A DNA stretch of 15,121 nucleotides from Chitinophagaceae bacterium (lineage in GTDB: Bacteria; Bacteroidota; Bacteroidia; Chitinophagales; Chitinophagaceae), in assembly GCA_947459455.1 (NCBI GenBank), contig CANHEC010000007.1, positions 1-15,121 of the forward strand. The letters run 5' to 3'. Both the position numbers and the translations under genes were made by a program. The notes under the pieces are model-generated. The model had not been told where the DNA came from, did no database searches, and saw only the letters and a list, made by a program, of their open reading frames with translations. Positions within the stretch are counted from its first letter, which is position 1, and each line of letters opens with the position of its first letter. Of this stretch, positions 1-6,811 are shown piece by piece.

Positions 1-399
1 ATTTTGCAATTGCTCCAGTGTAGCCACACTGTCATTGTAAAGGTTCAGTACCCGCTGATAATCTCGCTGCGCCTTTTCTACGCCCAGGTTTACCTGTCCT
101 ACTTCGCTGGCTATTTCAGTTGTTTTCAAAGTGGCCAGCACCTGGCCTTTGCGCACAAAGCTGCCTTCATCTACCAGAATAGCATCTACCACTCCGCCCA
201 GCTTAAAGGCCAGCTTCGATTCATCTTCGGTAGATAGTAAGCCGGTGGTTTCAATATTGGTTTGGCTGCTGCCCACGCTGATGGGCGCCAGCTTTACCGG
301 AATGGCGTCGCCGCTGGCAGGCAAAGGATTTTTGTTAGCAGCGGCATGGCAGCCAGCCAGCAATACTGCCAGCGCTGCAGCCGAAAAGAATGTTTTCAT
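1..399 (-). CDS. Efflux membrane-fusion (periplasmic adaptor) lipoprotein, partial
   Basis: The first 133 codons of an HlyD/AcrA-type adaptor; the reading frame is open to the window edge, so the C-terminal part is missing. The N-terminus MKTFFSAAALAVLLAGC is a lipoprotein signal with lipobox LAGC (lipid-anchored Cys17). Around residues 70-100 come the phrases KLAFKLGGVVDAILVDEG and FVRKGQVLATL, the first half of the biotinyl-lipoyl-like fold, followed by the start of a helical hairpin (Q/E/N-rich). Adaptors of this type join an inner-membrane RND or ABC pump to a TolC channel in the periplasm. The gene follows the tolC gene by 35 nt in the same direction, so they are probably co-transcribed, and a pump gene is expected further left. 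No Shine-Dalgarno sequence is seen, as is usual in Bacteroidota. The family is clear; RND versus ABC partnership cannot be decided from this fragment. Confidence 0.9.
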   Translation of the reverse strand, partial: MKTFFSAAALAVLLAGCHAAANKNPLPASGDAIPVKLAPISVGSSQTNIETTGLLSTEDESKLAFKLGGVVDAILVDEGSFVRKGQVLATLKTTEIASEVGQVNLGVEKAQRDYQRVLNLYNDSVATLEQLQN

Positions 400-434
400 G
401 GATGCAATGATTGGAAGTGAAAAATGGGTGGGAA

Positions 435-1808
435 TTACTCTGGATTGGATAAGGCAGCGGCAGCAGCCTGGCGTTCATATTCGGCCAGCGCAGTAAGGGC
501 ACGGTACTTGCTCAGCTGCTGCTGTATTTGGCTAAGCGTAAGCTGATTACGAGCGTCCAGCCATTCGATATAGCTGTTACTGCCTTCGGCACGGCCACGG
601 TCTATCAGTTTAAAATAGCTCTGTGCGGCCTCGGCTTGCTTATTGGCCGCCCGGTGGTTGGCTACTGCGGTCAGCACATTGTTGCGGGCCGAAAAAGCAG
701 CCAGTTCCAATTGCCTGGCTACCGCAGCCTGCTGCAGTTGCACCTGGCTTACCTGCTGTTGGGCTTGTGCTATTTTATATTGGTTGCGTCGCCCCTGGAA
801 AATTGGAATTTCCAACTGTACCCCCAACAGGTAGTAGGGAGCCTGCCGGTCTACCTTCATTTGTTGCGCCTGAACACCCAGGTCTAAAAACGCACTGATG
901 CGAGGCATCCGATAGCTCTCCTGCAGGCGCAGCAGGGTTTCGTTTATCTGCTGTGCAATGCGCAGCTGCACCAGTTCTTCGCGGTCTTTGGTAGCGGCCT
1001 CGTCGGCTAGCCAGGTACCCAGTGTGGGCAGTATCAGCTCGGTAGCCTCTACTTCTTCGGTCAGGCTGCGATTGAGCAAGAAATTGAGATAGGCTTTTGC
1101 CTTGGCTGCATCGTTGCGGCTGCTTTCTATTTGCGCATCTACCTGCAGCAGGTCGGCCTCGCTGCGACTGATGTAGGCAGGCAGGCCTTTGCCGTTATTG
1201 TAAAGGCTTTGGTTTATCTGCAGGCTGCGCTGCACTACCACGCGGGTGGCCTCGTATATGCGTACAGCTTCGGTGGCCATCAGGTAGCTGTAGTACGCAG
1301 CCTTTACATCTTTTATCAGTTCACGTTTGTACAGGTCTACCTCTTTTTCCGACAGGCGTACCTGCTGCGCTGCTATTTGTGCGCCGTAGCGTACCGAGGG
1401 GTTGTACAGCGGATAACTGGTCCGCAGCTTCACATCGTAGAAGTTTTTTGGTAAAAACTGCTCCTCCACATTGGCAATGGTGGGAAACTTACCGTTGCCG
1501 GTCAGTTGATTCAGTGTGGCGTACACAGGGTTCAGCAGGTCGCCTACCGGAATATTGATGGAGCGACCACCACCGGCGGTTTGGTAACCTGCCAGACCTT
1601 CAACTGATGGGAGAAAATAGCTGCGGGCTTCCTTGAGTGCCAGCATGCTTTGCTGCAAACTCAGGTGCCGCTGCCGTAGTACGAGGTTGCTATCGAGTGC
1701 CTGCTGCACGTAGCGCTGCAATACAGCTGGTGTAGCGGTGGTTTGCTGCGCTGGCACGGGCAGGCCGCCTAGCAGAAAGTAGCAAAACAGCAAAAGGGTG
1801 CGATTCAT
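435..1808 (-). CDS. TolC-family outer-membrane efflux channel (first copy)
   Basis: A 457-aa protein of typical TolC/OEP length. The N-terminus MNRTLLLFCYFLLGGLPVPAQQ is a signal peptide, likely cut after the Ala of PVPAQ. The mature part has the repeated long-helix pattern of the family: an early VQQALDSNLVLRQRHLSLQQ segment, then a second repeat starting near residue 275 (EELVQLRIAQQINETLLRLQESY), with Gln/Ala-rich coiled-coil stretches. Such proteins form trimeric channels across the outer membrane and periplasm. The gene lies between a tetR-type regulator (65 nt upstream) and the adaptor gene (35 nt downstream), the standard arrangement of a regulated multidrug efflux operon. A palindrome at 1843-1855 shared with the tetR promoter region lies 35 nt upstream of the start codon. 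The substrate is unknown. Confidence 0.93.
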   Translation of the reverse strand: MNRTLLLFCYFLLGGLPVPAQQTTATPAVLQRYVQQALDSNLVLRQRHLSLQQSMLALKEARSYFLPSVEGLAGYQTAGGGRSINIPVGDLLNPVYATLNQLTGNGKFPTIANVEEQFLPKNFYDVKLRTSYPLYNPSVRYGAQIAAQQVRLSEKEVDLYKRELIKDVKAAYYSYLMATEAVRIYEATRVVVQRSLQINQSLYNNGKGLPAYISRSEADLLQVDAQIESSRNDAAKAKAYLNFLLNRSLTEEVEATELILPTLGTWLADEAATKDREELVQLRIAQQINETLLRLQESYRMPRISAFLDLGVQAQQMKVDRQAPYYLLGVQLEIPIFQGRRNQYKIAQAQQQVSQVQLQQAAVARQLELAAFSARNNVLTAVANHRAANKQAEAAQSYFKLIDRGRAEGSNSYIEWLDARNQLTLSQIQQQLSKYRALTALAEYERQAAAAALSNPE

Positions 1809-1842
1809 AACGGGGTGCGTTTTATTAATAACGATTACTTAA

Positions 1843-1855
1843 TAAACAGTGTTTA
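1843..1855. promoter_or_regulatory. Probable TetR operator upstream of tolC
   Basis: TAAACAGTGTTTA is a perfect 6-1-6 palindrome in the 65-nt gap between tetR and tolC. It matches the palindrome upstream of tetR at 11 of 13 positions, and the two differing positions (2 and 12) change together so symmetry is kept. A TTG that could serve as the -33 element is at 1865-1867 on the minus strand; a clear -7 element is not seen. Binding by the neighbouring TetR protein is inferred. Confidence 0.7.
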
Positions 1856-1873
1856 GTTCCAGAGCAAAAAAAA

Positions 1874-2500
1874 TCACAGCTTCCGCAGCATATCAATGTA
1901 GCAGCGAAAGGCGCCTTCCAGCAATTCACTTTCACTTGAAAACTCATCGGACACGTGTGCTACCACCATCATTCGGTCGCGACAGTAGAGGGCGCACATA
2001 CCATGCATAGCGCTCCAGATGCTGAAAGAGAGTGTAGATGGATCGTGCCCCTGCATGCGGCCACCGGCCTGGCACTGGCGAACGGTATCTACCAGGTAGT
2101 CAAATACGCGGTCGCCCTCCGTCCAATGGCAGGCATCGTCCAGCATGTTCATGGGCGCCTGCATAATAAACATCAGGTCGTACAAGTCCTTGTTTTTCAA
2201 TGCGAAATCGATATAAATACGGCCCATGGCAATGAGTCGCTCAAAGGGATCTTCTACCATGCGCAGCGGGGCCATCAGCTCAAACAGCTGTCCAAACGCC
2301 TCGTTGTGCAGGGCCAGAAAGATCTCATCCTTCTCTTTGAAATACAGGTAAATAGTGCCGGGGCTGTATTCAATCTTATCGGCAATGGTGCGGATGCTGG
2401 CCTGGTAATAGCCTTTTTCCAGAAAGATTGCCCGGGCCGCGTCCAAAATCAGGCGCCGCATCTGCTCTTTCTCCCGCTGCTTTCTTTCTTCAATACCCAT
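1874..2500 (-). CDS. TetR/AcrR-family transcriptional repressor
   Basis: A 208-aa protein with the canonical TetR layout. Residues 16-62 form the DNA-binding domain: ILDAARAIFLEKGYYQASI, then the helix-turn-helix TIADKIEYSPGTIYLYFKEK (residues 38-57). The remainder is a helical ligand-binding/dimerisation domain with an IWSAMHG motif (W162, H166, G167), as in the WHG-type C-terminal domain of this family. Such proteins usually repress efflux genes until a small hydrophobic ligand binds. The gene is just upstream of tolC in the same direction, and matching 13-bp palindromes sit in front of both genes, so it probably controls itself and the efflux operon. The start at 2500 gives the normal short charged arm before helix 1. 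The ligand is unknown. Confidence 0.95.
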   Translation of the reverse strand: MGIEERKQREKEQMRRLILDAARAIFLEKGYYQASIRTIADKIEYSPGTIYLYFKEKDEIFLALHNEAFGQLFELMAPLRMVEDPFERLIAMGRIYIDFALKNKDLYDLMFIMQAPMNMLDDACHWTEGDRVFDYLVDTVRQCQAGGRMQGHDPSTLSFSIWSAMHGMCALYCRDRMMVVAHVSDEFSSESELLEGAFRCYIDMLRKL

Positions 2501-2506
2501 GGTAAA

Positions 2507-2513
2507 ACTGTTC
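2507..2513. promoter_or_regulatory. Possible extra half-operator next to the tetR start
   Basis: On the minus strand this reads GAACAGT, identical to one half plus the centre of the palindrome at 2528-2540, but without a second half. It lies just upstream of the tetR start codon. It may be a weak secondary site or chance. Confidence 0.3.
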
Positions 2514-2519
2514 GATATG

Positions 2520-2550
2520 CAAATAAATGAACAGTGTTCAGTAAATCCAA
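2520..2550 (-). promoter_or_regulatory. Predicted promoter of tetR
   Basis: On the minus strand a TTG (2548-2550) is followed after 20 bp by TTTATTTG (2520-2527), a 7-of-8 match to the Bacteroidota -7 consensus TAnnTTTG with -33 TTG. The spacing is the one expected for the phylum's main sigma factor. The spacer contains the palindromic operator at 2528-2540, so bound repressor would block the promoter. Confidence 0.6.
2528..2540. promoter_or_regulatory. Probable TetR operator in the tetR promoter
   Basis: TGAACAGTGTTCA is a perfect 6-1-6 palindrome and the partner of the site at 1843-1855; the common core is AACAGTGTT. It abuts the predicted -7 element and lies between -33 and -7, which fits steric autorepression. 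That the neighbouring TetR protein binds it is inferred. Confidence 0.72.
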
Positions 2551-2808
2551 ATTATCGGTCAGCTTTTTTTCCAAGCAGCCATTCCTCGAATGGCTTTTGC
2601 CGCTCTTTTACCAGTTCTATTTTGAAGGGCAGGACGTCACCAACGCTGGTACAAGATGCCAAAGTAGAGTCCCTGCTGCTCAAAGACGGCGAAGTGCTGC
2701 GACTGGCACCCAGTGTCAAACTGGAGATCACTGGCAAACGAAGACAATAGCAACCAAACGCTTTTGCTTCTTACACCAAAGTATCTGCCTCCCCTCAGGG
2801 TCGTATCA
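2541..2808. other. Intergenic stretch with ambiguous coding-like fragments
   Basis: This stretch separates the stop codon of the SNF2 gene from the tetR promoter and has no assignable gene. Short open frames exist on both strands and parts look protein-like: on the minus strand, ending at 2552, VLPFKIELVKERQKPFEEWL; on the plus strand, ending at 2750, VESLLLKDGEVLRLAPSVKL. The two overlap at most partly and neither has a convincing start or complete domain. They could be remains of a decayed gene or chance. No strong terminator hairpin was seen behind the SNF2 gene; only a 3-bp CCCTGAGGG stem is present. Confidence 0.4.
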
Positions 2809-5800
2809 TCAACTAAACAAATACTCAATATCATCCCGCGTCAGTTTCTTCACAAAGCCGGCGTCGTCGGCAATGAGTTCTTTGGCAAGGAGTCGCTTCT
2901 TTTCTTGCAGCTGGATGATCTTGTCTTCCACCGTATCCTTACAGATCATGCGGTAAGCAAAGATGTTGCGGGTTTGGCCAATGCGGTGCGTACGGTCGAT
3001 GGCCTGTTGCTCTACGGCAGGGTTCCACCACGGATCTACAATGTACACGTAGTCGGCAGCGGTCAGGTTGAGGCCCACACCACCCGCCTTGAGTGAAATG
3101 AGGAATACCCGGCACTCCGGATTGTTTTGGAAATTATCGATGGCCTTCTGCCGATCGGTCACGCTGGTACTGCCATCGAAGTACTCGTACTGCACGCCCA
3201 GTTCTTCCAGCTTAGCCCGTATTAATGCCAGCATGCCCAAAAACTGCGAGAACACCAGTGCCTTGTGATCGCTGATATTTTCAGTGATCTCTCGGGCCAG
3301 CTCCTCCAGCTTGATGCTGTGGTTCGGAAACTTATCATCCTCATTCAAAATAGCAGGACTATCGCAAATCTGGCGCAACTTCATGAGGCCCTGCAAAATG
3401 GTGAGTTGGCTGCGTTCCATGCCCTGCTGGTCTATTACGCCCAGCACCTTGTCTCTAAAATCATTGCGGTAGGCATCGTAAATGCGTCGCTGCTCATCGC
3501 CCATTTCGCAAAACAGCACGGTCTCTGTTTTCTCCGGCAGGTCTTTGGCCACCTGCTCTTTGGTGCGGCGCAATATAAACGGATAAATCAGCTTGCGCAG
3601 GTGCTCCTTTTGCTCCTGCTCGCCAAATTTATCGATGGGCGTGGCAAAGCTGTTGCGGAAAAAATCGCCACTACCCAGCAGTCCCGGGTTCAGGAAATTC
3701 ATTTGCGCATAGATGTCGAACGTATTGTTTTGCAGCGGTGTACCACTCATACACAGCCGATGCTTGCTCTGCAGCAGGCAGGCTGCCCTCGCCACCTTGC
3801 TGTTGGGGTTTTTAATGGCCTGGCTTTCATCGAGCACCACGTAGTCAAACGCAATGTCTTTCATCAGCAATATATCGCTGCGCAGGGTACCGTATGTAGT
3901 AATGATGATGTGATGCCGCTGCAACTCGTCTTTGGAGCGGGTGCGTACGCCGCCATGGTGAATGAAATACTCCATTTTGGGCGTAAACTTTTTGATCTCA
4001 TTCTCCCAGTTGTACAGCAGCGTAGTGGGGCATACCACCAGGGCTCGCAGGTGGCCGTGCTTGTTTTCGTAGTGTTCCAGCATGGTCAGGGCCTGAATGG
4101 TTTTACCCAAACCCATGTCATCAGCCAAAATACCGCCACACTCATTCTCCATCAAAAAGTGCAGCCACTGAAAACCCGACTGCTGGTAAGGCCGCAGCAC
4201 CGGTTGCAGGTGTTTGGGCGGCGATACTTTTTTGATGCGCTTAAACTCCCGCAGCCTGTCAAACTTCTCCTCCAGTTCTACCTGCAGCTCATCAGTATCC
4301 CGCTGTTCATACAGCTCATCTATCACCCCAAACTGAAAGCGGCTGAGGCGCAGGTGGCTGCCGTGCCCCTCGCCCATGGTAAACAGCAGACTGTATTTCT
4401 TCAACCACTCTTCGGGCAATATGCCAAGACTGCCATCTTGCAGCGGCACAAACGACTGCTTGTTTACCAGGGCCCGCTTGATATCGCTGATGCGCACCAC
4501 CTGGTCGCCAAACTGCACATCTACTTTGGCATCAAACCAATCGACACCGCTGCTGATGCGTATCTGTGTTTGCGGCCGGGCTGCATTGAAGCGAAAGTTG
4601 CGCAGGCCTTCAAAGCCCAATACCGGCACCTTCATTTCGTGCATACTTTCCATAAACAGGAAGTACCAGTTATTGCGCAGCACCTCTGTTCCCTTCAGCA
4701 CCAGCTGGCGGGTACGCTCGGGCCTGATGAAATTGGTGTGCAGGTTGGCCAGCTTTTGCATGAAGGACCGCTCTTTTTCGAGCATGCGATGGATCACCAC
4801 CAACTGTCCATGCTGCACAGCTACCACCGTCGGCTGCTCATTGGCCGGAGCCGGCATACCGGCGTATTTAAAGATGGGCACAAAGGCCAGGAACTCTCCT
4901 TTTTCTACCAGTTGCAGGCTGATCTCGGGCTCCTGATCTTTTACATGCCGGGTAATGGCTTTGTCAAAAACAATATCGTACTCATTGCTGAGGGGCACCA
5001 GGTGCTGGCTGGCAAACTCCGGCCAATCGGCCTTGGCCACCTGCAGCGGTTGCGCAAAGCGGATCGCCAGGTTCACATCTTCGGCCCGCTGCCAGCAATA
5101 CAGGGTTTGGTCGTACAGCAGTACCAGCGGCGATGACCATTCATTGTCTTGCAGCGCCCACTGCTTGCGGCCACTATCGGCATAGCAAGCCACCGTCACG
5201 GTGTCGGCTTTTGCAGTCACCTTCAGCACCGGCTTTACCAGGTGCTCATGCAGGTGCGCCACCTGCAGTTCGGCGGTCACAAAGCGGGTGCCGGCAGGCA
5301 AAAAATAAACCGGTGTATGCTGATAGTCTTCCCAAATACGCCGCAGCTTGGGCTGCAGGTATTCGTTGATGAGCACTTTGGTTTCTTCCGGCAGGTCAGA
5401 AGCAGCTGTTTGTACAATGTTGTCCCAAAAGCCGCTGAAGGTTGAATTGCGATTGAGGTACTTATTCACCTCAGCATCGGTCAGCTTGCGCAGTTGTTGC
5501 AGCAGTTGCTTGTCTTCTTCCGAAAAAGCTTCAGTTTCCACATACTTGCCCATATCCAGCCGCTCTACTTTACCTGCCAGGTCGCCATTATCGGCAGGCT
5601 CGCCCTGCACGGCTTCGATGGTAAAGAAGGGATACACATTGTCGAGCGGCCTGAACACCATGCCAAGCGCCTTCAGAATGGCGGGCGGCAATGCTGGTGC
5701 GGCTTCTGCCACTGGTAAGGGGGCGGGTGCTTCTACCGGTTTGCGCTGGCCGGCTGTGGCTAGCGGTATGTTCACTTTCTTAATCGTGGGATCGAGCACC

Positions 5801-6561
5801 CGCAAAAACGGCTTGCCATCTTTGTAAGTGAACTCAAACTTGCCGGTGAGGTCATCATCCAGCGAGTAGCCGTAAATGCCCAGCAGCTTTTCCTTATCGC
5901 GGTCGTAGTTGCGAATACTGTCGAAATAGTGTGCCCCATAAGCATTCAGCAATTGCAAAAACAAAGCGGTTTTGTGCTTGCACAGCACATGCTCATCGTC
6001 GTGGCAGGTACAGCTGGTATCAAAAAAGCGTTCATCGTTTTTACGAATCACTACTTTGAAGGTACTGCCATCGGCAGGCAGCTCAGCCTCTACCCGCTCA
6101 TTGGCTGCACTAATGATGGTAGCTGCATTGCTGCGCAGTAGCTCCTCGGCCGCCTCATAGTTTTGGTTGCCCGCCATCAGGCGTATCATCTTCAGGTCAA
6201 TGTGCCTGATCTTGACCAGCGTATGCGCCTGATTGTAGCGCACCGCCTGGCCTCCCAGCAAGCCTTGCTCACTCATTTCCTGCAGCTGCAGCAGTGCAGC
6301 TGCTTTGTGGCGGCACACCTCACTCAGGTTGTAGGGGCAGGTGCAGCGGATGGTCATGCTCTGCGGATGATTGTAATGTTCCACTTTCACCTTGTACCAG
6401 GTGTTGTACATATCATCCTTTATGCGAAAATTGATCGACTCCATGATGGGGCTATGATCGATGATATCGAGCAAGCCATTGGCATGGATGCGTTTTCCCC
6501 GCTTGATCACTTCCTCACTGGCATTGTTGTAAATATGTTTTACAAAAAACGGTAGAGACAT
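2809..6561 (-). CDS. SNF2-family ATPase/helicase with two SWIM zinc fingers
   Basis: A 1250-aa protein. Two SWIM motifs occur near the N-terminus, each CxCx7CxH: C73/C75/C83/H85 and C184/C186/C194/H196. A long central region (about 200-770) has no motif I recognise. The C-terminal SNF2 motor starts with LRPYQQSGFQWLHFL and has Walker A DDMGLGKT (K820), the DExx box LDESQAIKNP (D911, E912), motif III MSGTPLQNN, and the second RecA-like lobe with LVFSQF, FDGSTSVTDR, SLKAGGVGLNL and the arginine-finger motif DRTHRIGQ near 1189-1196. SNF2 motors use ATP to move along double-stranded DNA and remodel bound proteins; the bacterial role is usually tied to transcription or repair, and SWIM motifs are thought to bind DNA or protein. 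It is a single-gene unit with its own promoter; neighbours give no clue to its target. Family assignment is secure, function is not. Confidence 0.96.
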   Translation of the reverse strand: MSLPFFVKHIYNNASEEVIKRGKRIHANGLLDIIDHSPIMESINFRIKDDMYNTWYKVKVEHYNHPQSMTIRCTCPYNLSEVCRHKAAALLQLQEMSEQGLLGGQAVRYNQAHTLVKIRHIDLKMIRLMAGNQNYEAAEELLRSNAATIISAANERVEAELPADGSTFKVVIRKNDERFFDTSCTCHDDEHVLCKHKTALFLQLLNAYGAHYFDSIRNYDRDKEKLLGIYGYSLDDDLTGKFEFTYKDGKPFLRVLDPTIKKVNIPLATAGQRKPVEAPAPLPVAEAAPALPPAILKALGMVFRPLDNVYPFFTIEAVQGEPADNGDLAGKVERLDMGKYVETEAFSEEDKQLLQQLRKLTDAEVNKYLNRNSTFSGFWDNIVQTAASDLPEETKVLINEYLQPKLRRIWEDYQHTPVYFLPAGTRFVTAELQVAHLHEHLVKPVLKVTAKADTVTVACYADSGRKQWALQDNEWSSPLVLLYDQTLYCWQRAEDVNLAIRFAQPLQVAKADWPEFASQHLVPLSNEYDIVFDKAITRHVKDQEPEISLQLVEKGEFLAFVPIFKYAGMPAPANEQPTVVAVQHGQLVVIHRMLEKERSFMQKLANLHTNFIRPERTRQLVLKGTEVLRNNWYFLFMESMHEMKVPVLGFEGLRNFRFNAARPQTQIRISSGVDWFDAKVDVQFGDQVVRISDIKRALVNKQSFVPLQDGSLGILPEEWLKKYSLLFTMGEGHGSHLRLSRFQFGVIDELYEQRDTDELQVELEEKFDRLREFKRIKKVSPPKHLQPVLRPYQQSGFQWLHFLMENECGGILADDMGLGKTIQALTMLEHYENKHGHLRALVVCPTTLLYNWENEIKKFTPKMEYFIHHGGVRTRSKDELQRHHIIITTYGTLRSDILLMKDIAFDYVVLDESQAIKNPNSKVARAACLLQSKHRLCMSGTPLQNNTFDIYAQMNFLNPGLLGSGDFFRNSFATPIDKFGEQEQKEHLRKLIYPFILRRTKEQVAKDLPEKTETVLFCEMGDEQRRIYDAYRNDFRDKVLGVIDQQGMERSQLTILQGLMKLRQICDSPAILNEDDKFPNHSIKLEELAREITENISDHKALVFSQFLGMLALIRAKLEELGVQYEYFDGSTSVTDRQKAIDNFQNNPECRVFLISLKAGGVGLNLTAADYVYIVDPWWNPAVEQQAIDRTHRIGQTRNIFAYRMICKDTVEDKIIQLQEKKRLLAKELIADDAGFVKKLTRDDIEYLFS

Positions 6562-6564
6562 ATA

Positions 6565-6579
6565 AGCTGGCCGCCAGCT
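6565..6579 (-). other. Small hairpin abutting the SNF2 start codon
   Basis: AGCTGG and CCAGCT form a 6-bp stem around a 3-nt loop. In the mRNA it ends 3 nt before the ATG, where it could affect ribosome access. It is short enough to be chance. Confidence 0.3.
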
Positions 6580-6668
6580 GGTTCTTGGTTTGTTGCCGGC
6601 AGCAATGGGTTTGGCACTTCACAAATCAGGGGGCGACACCGGGGCGTAGCTGCGGAAAGGCCAATTGG

Positions 6669-6700
6669 CAAAAGTAACGGAAAAAGGATGGGACCAACAA
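6669..6700 (-). promoter_or_regulatory. Predicted promoter of the SNF2-family gene
   Basis: On the minus strand TACTTTTG (6669-6676) is a perfect TAnnTTTG -7 element, with TTG at 6698-6700, 21 bp upstream (a second TTG at 6695-6697 gives 18 bp). Transcription would start near 6663, giving a leader of about 100 nt. It lies downstream of the efflux-operon terminator, so the SNF2 gene is a separate unit. Confidence 0.65.
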
Positions 6701-6750
6701 AATAGCTGCCTGCCAAAGAATAGCGAAAAAACAAGCAGGAAAGGCAGCAC

Positions 6751-6786
6751 AAAAAAGCCTCGCCCCGCTTGGTAGCGGGGCGAGGC
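6751..6786 (-). terminator. Rho-independent terminator of the second efflux operon
   Basis: A perfect 13-bp G+C-rich stem (6757-6769 with 6774-6786, loop of 4 nt) is followed on the minus strand by six T residues (6751-6756). It lies 25 nt past the stop codon of the adaptor gene. There is no T-run on the plus-strand side, so it works in the minus direction. Confidence 0.92.
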
Positions 6787-6811
6787 CAAATGTGGAAGGG
6801 TCGGTAGGCTT

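Noticed and set aside
3265..5136. 623-codon open frame on the plus strand
   Set aside because: It lies fully antisense to the SNF2-family gene, whose helicase motifs prove the minus-strand frame. The plus-strand product is rich in His/Gln/Leu and has no recognisable domain.
6540..6752. 70-codon hydrophobic minus-strand frame upstream of the SNF2 gene
   Set aside because: It overlaps the predicted promoter, leader and first codons of the SNF2 gene and has no start signal or family resemblance.
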